Assembly (NCBI GenBank): GCA_949280095.1
Contig: CASDHD010000019.1
Location: 1 to 15,336, forward strand
Length of the DNA: 15,336 bases
Source of the DNA: an uncultured Bacilli bacterium
Lineage (GTDB): Bacteria > Bacillota_I > Bacilli_A > RF39 > UBA660
Reading direction: 5' to 3'
Shown here: one piece after another, positions 1 to 7,674 of the stretch
How the letters are laid out: every line of letters starts with the position of its first letter
Position numbering within the stretch: the first letter of the stretch is position 1
Program-made: the position numbers and the translations under genes
Notes under the pieces: generated by a model
What the model saw: only the letters and a program-made list of their open reading frames with translations
What the model was told of the DNA's origin: nothing
The model's database searches: none

Positions 1-29
1 TTTACGAATTTGGAAGATTGACTAAGTAA
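1..29 (+). other. Possible 3' tail of an upstream gene
   Basis: All three plus frames hit a stop in the first 29 bases (TGA 19-21, TAA 22-24, TAA 27-29), directly before a terminator hairpin, so a plus-strand gene probably ends here. The frame ending at 29 would give the tail YEFGRLTK. In Firmicutes polC often lies upstream of rimP, but nothing here identifies the gene. Confidence 0.3.
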
Positions 30-65
30 AAAAGGAAAATTTGTCTAGGCAGATTTCCTTTTTTT
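28..65 (+). terminator. Rho-independent terminator of the upstream gene
   Basis: An 11-bp stem is formed by A6-GG-AAA (28-38) and TTT-CC-T6 (54-64), with a 15-nt loop and a T7 run (59-65). It ends whatever transcript enters from the left and separates it from the transposase gene. Confidence 0.75.
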
Positions 66-142
66 CTTTATCAAATTTGGGAAATTTGCAATTTGAAACT
101 TCTTTTTCTTTCTGTTATCTTGAATGCAAGAGGTGAATTTGT

Positions 143-982
143 ATGGATTTAAAAAATATAAATTTGATGAATGATGCTCTTTTTAAGGCTATGATGTGTC
201 ATAAAAATAATCGTCGTTTGGTTGTGGATTTCTTGCACGGAGTTACAGGAATTGAAAAAGAAGTATTAGAGAAAGGAACTTATATTGGAGGAGAAGAAAT
301 TCCCAAAAGAAATATTTCCAATAAAAAGCAAATGACAGATTTAAGTATTTTGCTTGGAAATAAAAGAAGAATTATAGTAGAAATGAATCAAACCTTTCAA
401 CGAAATATTTTTCATAAAAATATGGCGTATGCTTTTTCTGTAGTAATCGAAACAATGGAAGAAAATATTATCAAGTACCCGAAAGTGATTTTAATAAACA
501 TTGATGATTTTAATCACTTTAAAACGGATAAGCCATTATTACGTTTTAATATTCAAGATGAAGAGGGACATATTGAAACAGAAATGTATACTTCCATACA
601 TTTAGTGCTTGCGAATATAACAAATACCAAGTACAATATTGATAAAGAAATCCAGAAGTTTGCTTGTTTTCTAAAGAAAACAGATTTAGAAGAAATGGGA
701 GAAGAGTATGAAGGAGATGAGAGGTATATGGCTGCAAAGAGAACTGTAAAAGATTTAACGTCAGATCCAGAGTTAATAGGTTACTATGATTATGAAGAAG
801 AAAGAAAAAGAGAACTTGCAGAGGAGAAAATATTTGCAAGAGAAGATGGGCTAAAAGAAGGATTAGAAGAGGGTGCAAGGAAACAAGCAATAGAAACGGC
901 AAAGAAAATGCAGTTAGAAGGATTAGATGCTGATCTAATTTCAAGATGTACAGGACTTTCGAAAGAACAAATTAGTTCTTAA
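143..982 (+). CDS. PD-(D/E)XK nuclease family transposase (Rpn-like)
   Basis: A 279-aa protein. The N-terminal half resembles the PD-(D/E)XK nuclease/transposase family (PDDEXK_2, related to Rpn recombination-promoting nucleases): an opening LMNDALFKAMM segment, an acidic residue in MTDLSILL (D66), and IVEMNQ with E80. The expected E-x-Q/K position reads E80-M-N82, so the catalytic motif is slightly atypical. The C-terminus has the charged coiled segment and repeated EGLxEG turns typical of the family, ending in AKKMQLEGLDADLISRCTGL, which resembles the family's usual tail. The ATG at 143 follows AAGAGGTG (127-134). Family members are DNA endonucleases that act in RecA-independent recombination. 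No terminal inverted repeats or target duplication are visible, so this is a lone gene rather than a recognisable insertion sequence. Confidence 0.85.
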   Translation: MDLKNINLMNDALFKAMMCHKNNRRLVVDFLHGVTGIEKEVLEKGTYIGGEEIPKRNISNKKQMTDLSILLGNKRRIIVEMNQTFQRNIFHKNMAYAFSVVIETMEENIIKYPKVILINIDDFNHFKTDKPLLRFNIQDEEGHIETEMYTSIHLVLANITNTKYNIDKEIQKFACFLKKTDLEEMGEEYEGDERYMAAKRTVKDLTSDPELIGYYDYEEERKRELAEEKIFAREDGLKEGLEEGARKQAIETAKKMQLEGLDADLISRCTGLSKEQISS

Positions 983-1024
983 AAAATAGTTAATTATTCT
1001 AAAAGGGCTTAAAATGGCATGAAT

Positions 1025-1054
1025 TTGTGCTTTCTTTTTCGAAATACTTATGAT
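1025..1054 (+). promoter_or_regulatory. Candidate promoter of the rimP-nusA-infB operon
   Basis: TTGTGC (1025-1030) and TATGAT (1049-1054) are separated by 18 nt. It lies in the only non-coding gap before the operon. The -35 box is weak (4 of 6). Confidence 0.5.
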
Positions 1055-1074
1055 AAAATACTTTTAACAGATTT

Positions 1075-1100
1075 AAGTGGGCAGAAATTCCCACTTTTAT
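1075..1100 (+). promoter_or_regulatory. Leader hairpin upstream of rimP (attenuator-like)
   Basis: A perfect 7-bp stem, AAGTGGG (1075-1081) with CCCACTT (1090-1096), encloses an 8-nt loop and is followed by TTTTATTATT. It sits between the candidate promoter and the rimP SD and has the form of an intrinsic terminator, so it may attenuate the operon. Hairpins of this kind recur upstream of rimP in Firmicutes (general recollection). It could also be the terminator of the transposase gene. Confidence 0.6.
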
Positions 1101-1122
1101 TATTGAAATGGTAGAGGTGAAT

Positions 1123-1380
1123 ATGGAAAGCATTATACAGAAAATAAAAGAGAATATAGCAGATGTTTTAAACAAAGAAGAAATAGTTATTGATAGTATT
1201 ACTTTTGAGCGTGAAGGTAAATACAATTTCTTACGAATTGTTCTTGATGCATCTGGAGGGATTGACTTGGATACTATTGTAAAAGCAACGAATCTTATTA
1301 ATCCTATTTTAGATAAATTGGATTTGATTGAAGAAGAATATATTCTAGATGTTTTAAGTAAAGAAAGAGGGAATGAGTAA
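1123..1380 (+). CDS. rimP: Ribosome maturation factor RimP, N-terminal domain only
   Basis: An 85-aa protein. Family RimP assists 30S subunit maturation and is usually about 150 aa, with an alpha/beta N-domain and an SH3-like C-domain. Here the N-domain is recognisable: an initial helix (IIQKIKENIADVL), the strands IVIDSITFEREGKYNFLRIVLDASGGIDLDTIVKAT, and the helix before YILDVLSKERG. The usual SPGxxRPL linker is replaced by SKERGNE and the protein stops, so the C-domain is missing. The start is placed at ATG 1123, preceded by AGAGGTG (1113-1119), because the in-frame ATG at 1108 lies upstream of that SD. The stop overlaps the nusA start (TAATG), the position always held by rimP, which supports the name. 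Whether 85 aa suffices for function is unknown. Confidence 0.8.
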   Translation: MESIIQKIKENIADVLNKEEIVIDSITFEREGKYNFLRIVLDASGGIDLDTIVKATNLINPILDKLDLIEEEYILDVLSKERGNE

Positions 1381-2498
1381 TGAATGCAAAAGAATTTTTG
1401 AAAGCATTAGATAGCATTGTGGAAGAGAAGAATATTAGCCGTGAAGTAGTATTAGAAGCAATGGAAATGGCACTTACTACTGCTTATAAGAAAAATTTTG
1501 ACTCAAAAACGAATGTAAAAGTTGATATCAATCGTGAGACTGGAGAAATTAAAGTTATCTCTTATTATGTTGTTGTAGAAGACTATGATGATGGTTCAGA
1601 AAGTGTGGATGAAGAAGGAAATATAACCCGTATTCCACCAGAAATTAATGAAGATGCTCAAATTTTACTTGAGGATGCCCAAGAATTAGTTCCTGGTATA
1701 CAAGTCGGAGAAACAATCGAAAAAGAAGTGACTCCAAAAGATTTTGGTCGTGTTGCAACATCTACAGCAAAACAAGTAATTAATCAAAAAATTCGTGAAG
1801 CTGAAAGAAATAGTATTATTAGTGAATTTGAAGGAAAAGAAGGCGAAATGATGGTAGGTCTTCTTGCTATGGAAGATGCGAGAAACTATTATGTTGATTT
1901 AGGAAGAACTCGAGGAATTTTACCAAAAGGTGAAATGATACCAGGTGAAGAAGTAAAAATGGGTTCTAGTATTAAAGTTTATATTACCAAAGTTGAATCA
2001 ACAACGAAAGGACCTTTAATTTTATTAAGTAGAAAACATTATGGTTTTGTAAGACGTTTGTTTGAAACTGAAATTCCAGAACTTGTAGATGGAACTATAG
2101 AGTTATATGCTTGTGTAAGAGAAGCAGGGATTCGTAGTAAAGTTGCCGTATATTCTACGAATGAAAAGGTAGATCCTATTGGAGCATGTATTGGTAATGG
2201 TGGAAGTAGAATTGGTAGTATTTTAAAAGAATTAAATGGAGAACGTGTAGATTTAGTTCTATATAGTGAAGATCCAGCAGATTTTATTAAAAATGCTCTT
2301 AGTCCTGCTAAAGATGTAATCGTCAATATTACAGACCCAGTAAAAAGAGAAGCGCTTGCAATTGTAAATGATGATAATTTAAGTCTTGCTATTGGTAAAA
2401 AAGGAAGCAATATTAAATTAGCTAGTCGTCTTACAAAATATAGAATTGAAGTGAAGACTTTGTCTCAATTAAATGAAGAGGGAAATAAAGAGGAATAG
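1380..2498 (+). CDS. nusA: Transcription elongation/termination factor NusA
   Basis: A 372-aa protein of the length usual in Firmicutes (about 370). It binds RNA polymerase and nascent RNA and modulates pausing, termination and antitermination. Domain order is visible: an N-terminal RNAP-binding domain (about 1-125, beginning NAKEFLKALDSIVEEKNI), an S1 domain (about 130-200, with GRTRGILPKGEMIPGE), KH1 with its loop IGNGG (271-275), and KH2 with IGKKG (338-342). The acidic C-terminal repeats of E. coli NusA are absent, as expected for Firmicutes. The start ATG overlaps the rimP stop by one base, implying translational coupling. Confidence 0.96.
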   Translation: MNAKEFLKALDSIVEEKNISREVVLEAMEMALTTAYKKNFDSKTNVKVDINRETGEIKVISYYVVVEDYDDGSESVDEEGNITRIPPEINEDAQILLEDAQELVPGIQVGETIEKEVTPKDFGRVATSTAKQVINQKIREAERNSIISEFEGKEGEMMVGLLAMEDARNYYVDLGRTRGILPKGEMIPGEEVKMGSSIKVYITKVESTTKGPLILLSRKHYGFVRRLFETEIPELVDGTIELYACVREAGIRSKVAVYSTNEKVDPIGACIGNGGSRIGSILKELNGERVDLVLYSEDPADFIKNALSPAKDVIVNITDPVKREALAIVNDDNLSLAIGKKGSNIKLASRLTKYRIEVKTLSQLNEEGNKEE

Positions 2499-2518
2499 AT
2501 AAAAAGGAAGTGATTTCT

Positions 2519-2797
2519 TTGAAACAAAAAAAAATACCTTTAAGAATGTGTGTAGTAACAAGGGAACGCTTTGAAAAAAGAGAGCTAATGCGAATTGTTA
2601 GAACACCAGATGGAGAAGTTGTTATAGATACATCAGGTCGCCAGAATGGTAAAGGCGCTTACTTAAAGAAAGATGCAAGTGTCATAAATAAAGCTAAACA
2701 GAATAAATTGTTAGATAAGGCACTAGAAGTGAGTGTACCTGATACATTATACGAGAGTATGTTACAAATGATAGAAAAGGAGGCGCATTTAAAATGA
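2519..2797 (+). CDS. rnpM: YlxR / RnpM, RNase P modulator family protein
   Basis: A 92-aa protein of the YlxR (DUF448) family, with the signature LRMCVVTRERFEKRELMRIV followed by GRQNGKGAYL. YlxR in B. subtilis has been renamed RnpM because it binds RNase P RNA and modulates the enzyme. I choose TTG 2519 as the start (MKQKKIPLRMCV). A GTG in frame at 2510 lies inside the SD-like run AAGGAAGTGA (2504-2513), which is well spaced (5 nt) for the TTG. The stop overlaps the infB ATG (ATGA, 2794-2797). In B. subtilis an L7Ae-like gene (ylxQ) follows ylxR, but here infB follows directly. Confidence 0.9.
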   Translation: MKQKKIPLRMCVVTRERFEKRELMRIVRTPDGEVVIDTSGRQNGKGAYLKKDASVINKAKQNKLLDKALEVSVPDTLYESMLQMIEKEAHLK

Positions 2798-4905
2798 TGA
2801 ATGTAGAAGAATATGCAAGTAGTGTTGATTTATCTGTTGCAGAAGTGTTAAAGAAAGCTGGAGAATTAGGGATTGAGGTAAAAAAAGCAAGTGATGAGCT
2901 TAGTGAAGATGATGTTATTATCTTAGATAATGCGATTAATTTAATTAGTACCGACACAGAAGCAACTTTAGAGGATAATGATGATATTGATGAAGTTGTA
3001 GAAGAGATTATGGGAAGTAGCCATATTGCAGCTATTAACGATACGGAAAAGAAACAAAAATTAAAGAAAAAGAGTCAAATTCAAAGTAGTAAAGAAGAAT
3101 ACATGAATAAACGTAAAGAAATGTATAAGCATAAAGAAAAGTTAATGACAAATAGTGCTGATGAAAAAGTTATTCTTTACAAAGAAAATATGACTGTTAA
3201 GGATTTAGCAGAAGAACTTGATGTAAACCCTAATGATATCATTAAGAAATTAATGACACTTGGTTTAATGGTGAGTGTCAATCAAACAGTTGATTTTGAC
3301 AATGCTTCTTTAATTGCTGTTGATTATGAAAAGACATTGAAAAAAGAAGAAACTCAAAATGTAGCAAATTTTGAAGAATATGAAATTACAGACAATGAGG
3401 AAGACTTAGTAAAACGTCCTCCAGTTGTAACAATTATGGGACATGTTGATCATGGGAAAACAAGTTTACTTGATTATATTAGACATTCTAAAGTCACAGA
3501 AAGTGAGTTTGGTGGAATAACTCAACATATAGGGGCTTATCAAGTAGAACATAACGGAAGTAAGATTACATTTATTGATACCCCAGGTCACGCAGCTTTT
3601 ACTGAAATGAGAGCTCGAGGTGCCAGTGTAACCGATATTGTTATTATTATTGTTGCAGCAGATGATGGAGTTATGCCTCAAACAAAAGAAGCTATCGATC
3701 ATGCTAAAGCAGCGAATGTACCTATTATAGTTGCCGTTAACAAAATTGATAAGCCAGAAGCGAATAAAGAAAGAATTCGCCAGGAAATGAGCGAAGCAGG
3801 TATCACGCCAGAAGAATGGGGTGGAGATTATCCATTTGTTGATATTTCTGCTGTTACTGGTGAAGGTATTGATTTACTTCTTGAAACAGTTCAAACAATT
3901 AGTGAGGTTAGTGATTTTAAAGCAAACCCAAATCGTTATGCTGTTGGTTCTGTCATTGAAAGTAGACTTGATAAAAATATTGGAGGAGTTGCTTCCCTGC
4001 TTATTCAAAATGGAACACTTCGTTTAGGAGACCCAGTTGTTGTTGGTACTTGTTTTGGAAAAATTCGTACAATGAAAAATGATTTAGGAGAATCAATTGT
4101 TGAGTCTGGACCTTCTACTCCTGTTGAAATTACTGGTCTATCTGATAACCCAAGTGCAGGAGATAGGTTTATGGCGTTTGAAACAGAAAGTGAAGCTAAG
4201 TCAATAGCCAGTAAGCGTGCCAGCCATGAAAGGGAAGCTAAACTAAATAAGACAACACTTTCATTAGATGATTTATTTAGTAAAATTAGTGCAGGACAAA
4301 AGGAAATTAATGTTGTATTAAAAACGGATGTAAGAGGAAGCGAAGAAGCAGTTCGTAATGCTTTAGAAAAAATAGATGTTGAATCAGTAAAAGTTAAAGT
4401 TACTCGTAGTGGAATTGGAACAATTACGGAAAGCGATGTAGTTCTAGCTAACGCAAGTAATGCTATTATTATTGGTTTTAATGTAAGCCCTTCTAGTATG
4501 ACGAAAGAAATAGCCAAAGAATATAATGTAGATATTCGTCTTTATACGATTATTTATAAAGTAGTAGAAGAAATGGAACTTGCCATGAAAGGTATGTTAG
4601 ATCCTGAATTTGAAGAACATGAACTTGGTGAAGCAACTATTCGTAAAATCTTTAAGTTTTCTAAAGTGGGAAATATTGCAGGTTCTTACGTAACAGATGG
4701 TACTGTAAAAAATGGCAGTTTAGCTAGACTTGTACGTGATGGCATTGTGATTTATGAAGGTAAGATTGCCTCTGTCCAAAGAGAAAAAGATGTTGTAAAA
4801 GAAGTAAAAAAAGGATTTGAATGTGGTATTACCTTAGAGAATTTTAGCGATATTAAAGAAGGAGATATGATTAAATCTTACGAAATGGTTGAGGTTAAAA
4901 GATGA
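2794..4905 (+). CDS. infB: Translation initiation factor IF-2
   Basis: A 703-aa GTPase that brings initiator fMet-tRNA to the 30S subunit and promotes subunit joining. Two IF2-N modules are visible (about 1-50, VAEVLKKAGELGIEVKKASD, and about 130-185, TVKDLAEELDVNPNDIIKKL), joined by a Lys/Glu-rich linker. The G domain has GHVDHGKT (216-223), DTPGH (262-266) and NKID (316-319). Domains II to IV follow, ending with SYEMVEVKR. The SD AAAGGAGG (2776-2783) serves ATG 2794; a second ATG at 2797 is possible. It overlaps ylxR by 4 nt and rbfA by 4 nt, so the three are probably translationally coupled. Confidence 0.97.
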   Translation: MMNVEEYASSVDLSVAEVLKKAGELGIEVKKASDELSEDDVIILDNAINLISTDTEATLEDNDDIDEVVEEIMGSSHIAAINDTEKKQKLKKKSQIQSSKEEYMNKRKEMYKHKEKLMTNSADEKVILYKENMTVKDLAEELDVNPNDIIKKLMTLGLMVSVNQTVDFDNASLIAVDYEKTLKKEETQNVANFEEYEITDNEEDLVKRPPVVTIMGHVDHGKTSLLDYIRHSKVTESEFGGITQHIGAYQVEHNGSKITFIDTPGHAAFTEMRARGASVTDIVIIIVAADDGVMPQTKEAIDHAKAANVPIIVAVNKIDKPEANKERIRQEMSEAGITPEEWGGDYPFVDISAVTGEGIDLLLETVQTISEVSDFKANPNRYAVGSVIESRLDKNIGGVASLLIQNGTLRLGDPVVVGTCFGKIRTMKNDLGESIVESGPSTPVEITGLSDNPSAGDRFMAFETESEAKSIASKRASHEREAKLNKTTLSLDDLFSKISAGQKEINVVLKTDVRGSEEAVRNALEKIDVESVKVKVTRSGIGTITESDVVLANASNAIIIGFNVSPSSMTKEIAKEYNVDIRLYTIIYKVVEEMELAMKGMLDPEFEEHELGEATIRKIFKFSKVGNIAGSYVTDGTVKNGSLARLVRDGIVIYEGKIASVQREKDVVKEVKKGFECGITLENFSDIKEGDMIKSYEMVEVKR

Positions 4906-5246
4906 GTGTAAAAACAAAACGTATCGCATCTGAAATGGTAAGAGTAATTAGTGAAATTTTATTAGAAGAGGCAAGAGATGAACTTTTAAAGAATATTACA
5001 ATTACAGGTGTAGATGTTGCTAATGATTTGTCTTTTGCCAAAGTCTATTTTACGAGTTTAATTACAACGATGTCTCATAAGAACCTGGAGCGAGAAATGG
5101 AAGAAGCTTCTGCTTTTATTCGTAAAGAGCTAGCAGAGAAAATGAATCTTCGAAATACTCCAAAATTGAAATTTTTATACGATGAATCGATAGGTTATGC
5201 AAACAATATTGAAAGAATTATTAAAGAAATTCATGAAGAAAAATAA
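4902..5246 (+). CDS. rbfA: 30S ribosome-binding factor RbfA
   Basis: A 114-aa KH-like protein, normal for the family. RbfA binds the 16S rRNA 5' helix region during late 30S maturation and cold adaptation. Recognisable features are the opening KTKRIASEMVRVISEILLEE, the central SFAKVYFTSL strand, and the conserved C-terminal PKLKFLYDESIGYANNIERII. The start ATG is inside the infB stop (ATGA). The B. subtilis gene ylxP, which lies between infB and rbfA there, is absent. Confidence 0.95.
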   Translation: MSVKTKRIASEMVRVISEILLEEARDELLKNITITGVDVANDLSFAKVYFTSLITTMSHKNLEREMEEASAFIRKELAEKMNLRNTPKLKFLYDESIGYANNIERIIKEIHEEK

Positions 5247-5269
5247 TTCTTTTTTTGAGGAAAGTTAAA

Positions 5270-6130
5270 ATGGATAATGAAAAAATGAATGGCATAGTGG
5301 TTATCAACAAGCCAAATGGTTATACGAGTAGGGATGTTATCAATGTTTTAAATAAAGAGTTTCATACAAAGAAAATCGGACATACTGGGACACTTGATCC
5401 AATTGCTACTGGCGTTTTGGTCGTTTGTATTGGAAGATATACAAAGCTAGTAGATAAAATAACTTGTTATAACAAAGAATATATAGCTACTATTAAATTA
5501 GGTATAAAAACGGATACTTTAGATATTACGGGAAATTGTTTAGAACAAGAATCCAATATAAATGTGGATAAAGATGTGGTTATCAACACATTGAATTCTT
5601 TTCTAGGTCGTAGTATCCAAGAGGTTCCCAAATATGCTGCTGTTAAAGTGAAGGGAAAAAAATTGTATGAGTATGCAAGAGATGGAGAAGAAATATCTTT
5701 ACCCAAAAGAGAAATTGAAATTTATGAAATTGAATTATTGGAATGTACCAATGAAGAGATTAAATTTCGTACAGTTGTTTCTAAAGGCACTTATATACGT
5801 AGTTTAATTCGGGATATATGTGAAAAATTAGGTGTTATAGGTACGATGTCTTCTTTAATTCGTACTAAACAAGGTAAATTTAAAATTGAAGATTCGTTTA
5901 CTTTAGAAGAGATAAAAAGAAAAGAATACAAATTATTAGATATTCAATCTGCTTTTTCGTATCCATGTTATGAATTAAATGATGATGAGTATTTTAAAGT
6001 AAAAAATGGCGTTTCATTACAAATTGACAGAAATGATCCGTTTTTGTTCATGAAGTATAAGGATACAGTTGTTGCTATCTATGAATTCCAAAAAGGGATG
6101 TATAAAGTTTGCTTTATGCTGTTTCATTAA
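5270..6130 (+). CDS. truB: tRNA pseudouridine(55) synthase TruB
   Basis: A 286-aa enzyme that isomerises U55 to pseudouridine in the T-loop of tRNAs. The opening GIVVINKPNGYTSRDV is typical, and the catalytic aspartate is D43 in HTGTLDPIATGVL. Further family blocks are YAAVKVKGKKLYEYAR and SKGTYIRSLIRDIC, and the protein ends with a short C-terminal PUA-like segment. ATG 5270 is chosen because TGAGGAAAG (5256-5264) is well placed for it; an upstream in-frame TTG at 5255 overlaps that SD. It follows rbfA by 23 nt. In most Firmicutes ribF comes next, but here a promoter and a surface-protein gene follow, so truB is the last gene of the superoperon. Confidence 0.96.
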   Translation: MDNEKMNGIVVINKPNGYTSRDVINVLNKEFHTKKIGHTGTLDPIATGVLVVCIGRYTKLVDKITCYNKEYIATIKLGIKTDTLDITGNCLEQESNINVDKDVVINTLNSFLGRSIQEVPKYAAVKVKGKKLYEYARDGEEISLPKREIEIYEIELLECTNEEIKFRTVVSKGTYIRSLIRDICEKLGVIGTMSSLIRTKQGKFKIEDSFTLEEIKRKEYKLLDIQSAFSYPCYELNDDEYFKVKNGVSLQIDRNDPFLFMKYKDTVVAIYEFQKGMYKVCFMLFH

Positions 6131-6167
6131 AATTATGTAAATATTTGTAAATGGTTTAAAAAATGAT

Positions 6168-6195
6168 TTGCAAAAAAAATGAAATGTAGTACAAT
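6168..6195 (+). promoter_or_regulatory. Promoter of the TasA-like/signal peptidase unit
   Basis: TTGCAA (6168-6173) and TACAAT (6190-6195) are separated by 16 nt, leaving a leader of about 50 nt before ATG 6255 and its SD AAGGAG (6241-6246). No convincing terminator is seen between truB and this promoter. Confidence 0.65.
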
Positions 6196-6254
6196 AGTAA
6201 GTAGTAATAAATTTAATATGAATTTGAATAAAATTACATCAAGGAGTTTTGTGT

Positions 6255-6975
6255 ATGAAGAAGAAAAAAACAGCAATTTCAGTTACAGTATTAGTTTTAG
6301 GATTTATGGCATTGGTTTCTTCTTATTTGATAAGTTCTACTTATGCAAAGTATACAGAAGAATTTGCTGCTGTTACATCTACTGCTACTATAGCTAAATG
6401 GGAGTTTGATGTAGAAAATAATGTGGATTTGTTTAGCGAATCTAGTATTATGAGTTATGATCCTGCTGTTTCAAATATGTATAAATGTGTTGTGGATGGA
6501 ACTGATCCTTCTGATTGTATTTATGTAAGCGATAAGAAAAATATGGCGGTAAGTGATGGATATGTGGCTCCAGGAACTTCTGGGGAATATAAATTTAAAA
6601 TAAAGAATTTATCAGATGTTAAATTTCGTATTTCTAACGTTAAAGCTACTGGTGTAGATGGTACGAATGGGCAAATTAAATTTTGTTTAGATGGTGTAGG
6701 TTGTGCATAACACAGTGCTTTATTAACCGACAATTGATGGCCTTAATACAGTTTTATCTAGTTATTTTAACGAAAATTCAATGGTGCATGGTGCAACAAA
6801 TAAAGATTATGATGCTGTTCATACGATTTGGTGGTATTGGGAATTTGAAACTAATGATGCTAATAACCAAGTAGATACAGCTATAGGGAAGAATGCTACA
6901 GAGAAAGCTACAACTGATCCAGTGGTAGTAAGTCTGTCTATCACAATTACGTTAGACCAAGCTGAAGCAGTATAG
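6255..6975 (+). pseudogene. Disrupted TasA/camelysin-like secreted protein gene
   Basis: The first frame gives 151 aa: a Lys-rich start, a hydrophobic segment (about 7-30) ending STYAKYTEEF, then ATIAKWEFDVENN and the VAPGTSGEYKFKIKN strand. This resembles the TasA/camelysin (peptidase M73-like) family, whose members are secreted and form fibres or surface structures. The frame stops at TAA 6708-6710. Downstream, in a different frame (6727-6975), the missing second half is plainly recognisable: TIDGLNTVLSSYFNE, then HTIWWYWEFE, DTAIGKNATE and SLSITITLDQAEAV. One indel cannot join the halves: the first frame stops at 6708 and the second is closed by TAA 6724-6726, so at least two lesions are needed (a nonsense change plus a shift, or two shifts). 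A truncated product could still be exported. Sequencing error is the alternative. Confidence 0.75.
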
Positions 6976-7028
6976 AAAATTTTAAATTTTTGGTTGATTA
7001 AAAGTTCTTTTGATTGGAGTTATGTTTT

Positions 7029-7556
7029 ATGGATTGGTTAGAAATAAAAGAATTTTTAAAAGATAGTATTAAAATGATAGCGTTTATCGCTGTTGTTTTA
7101 TTTTTGTTTATTTATGTCATTTCAATTACGCAAGTTGTGGGAAATTCAATGTCTCCTACCTTACAAAGTGGAGAAATATTGTTGCTTAATAAATTGAAAT
7201 ATCGATTATCTGATGTGAAAAGAGGAGATATTATTTCTTTAGATTATGCAGATACGAAGTATTTAATTAAAAGAGTGATTGGCTTACCTGGAGATACTGT
7301 TTCGATTAGGAATAGTGTTGTTTATATCAATAATGAAGAATATAAAGAAGCTTATTTATCTCAAGATTTGCAATATGCAGATTTTTCTCTAGAAGATATT
7401 GGTTATTCTGTTATTCCAGATAATATGTATTTGGTGTTAGGTGATAACCGTGTGGACTCTTTAGATGGTAGGGATATTGGGTTAATTTCAAAAGAAGAAA
7501 TTAATGGTAAAATCTCTTTGCGTTTTTGGCCTTTAAATAAAATAAAGTTATTTTAA
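7029..7556 (+). CDS. Signal peptidase I (Ser/Lys type)
   Basis: A 175-aa membrane protease of family S26 that removes signal peptides from exported proteins. One membrane anchor spans about 14-34. The nucleophile is S40 in GNSMSPTL, the general base K81 in YLIKRVIGLPGD, and the late box is LGDNRVDSLDGRDIG. The Lys general base makes it the bacterial LepB/SipS type, not the ER-like Ser/His type represented by SipW, although SipW is the usual partner of TasA. ATG 7029 is preceded by GGAG (7016-7019); an in-frame TTG at 7014 overlaps that SD. It follows the TasA-like pseudogene by 53 nt, probably on the same transcript, and may be a dedicated peptidase for the surface proteins of this island. 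Location: cytoplasmic membrane, active site outside. Confidence 0.9.
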   Translation: MDWLEIKEFLKDSIKMIAFIAVVLFLFIYVISITQVVGNSMSPTLQSGEILLLNKLKYRLSDVKRGDIISLDYADTKYLIKRVIGLPGDTVSIRNSVVYINNEEYKEAYLSQDLQYADFSLEDIGYSVIPDNMYLVLGDNRVDSLDGRDIGLISKEEINGKISLRFWPLNKIKLF

Positions 7557-7570
7557 TTAAAATATTGAAT

Positions 7571-7600
7571 AAACTATAGTGTATTTCATTATAGTTTTTT
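7571..7600 (+). terminator. Rho-independent terminator after signal peptidase
   Basis: An 11-bp stem AAACTATAGTG (7571-7581) with CATTATAGTTT (7587-7597), containing one G-T pair, has a 5-nt loop and a T6 run (7595-7600). It closes the TasA-like/signal peptidase unit. Confidence 0.85.
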
Positions 7601-7617
7601 ACATTTTCGAAATTTGA

Positions 7618-7647
7618 TTGACAATTTATAGAAAAACAATATATAAT
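7618..7647 (+). promoter_or_regulatory. Strong promoter of the secreted Gly/Asn-rich protein gene
   Basis: Consensus TTGACA (7618-7623) and consensus TATAAT (7642-7647) are separated by 18 nt. A leader of about 20 nt carries the SD GGAGG (7661-7665) ahead of ATG 7675. Confidence 0.88.
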
Positions 7648-7674
7648 GATTATACTAGTTGGAGGCTAGAGAAT

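Noticed and set aside
546..944. Leu-rich open frame on the minus strand inside the transposase gene
   Set aside because: It is the mirror of a Glu/Lys-rich coding region, has no SD, and the plus-strand gene is clear.
2794..4905. Mycoplasma-type code (TGA as Trp)
   Set aside because: Tryptophan is TGG throughout, and TGA ends ylxR and infB at the expected places with overlapping next starts.
6130..6180. Terminator after truB from TTTGTAAA/TTTGCAAA
   Set aside because: The weak self-complementary pair is followed by an A run, not a T run.
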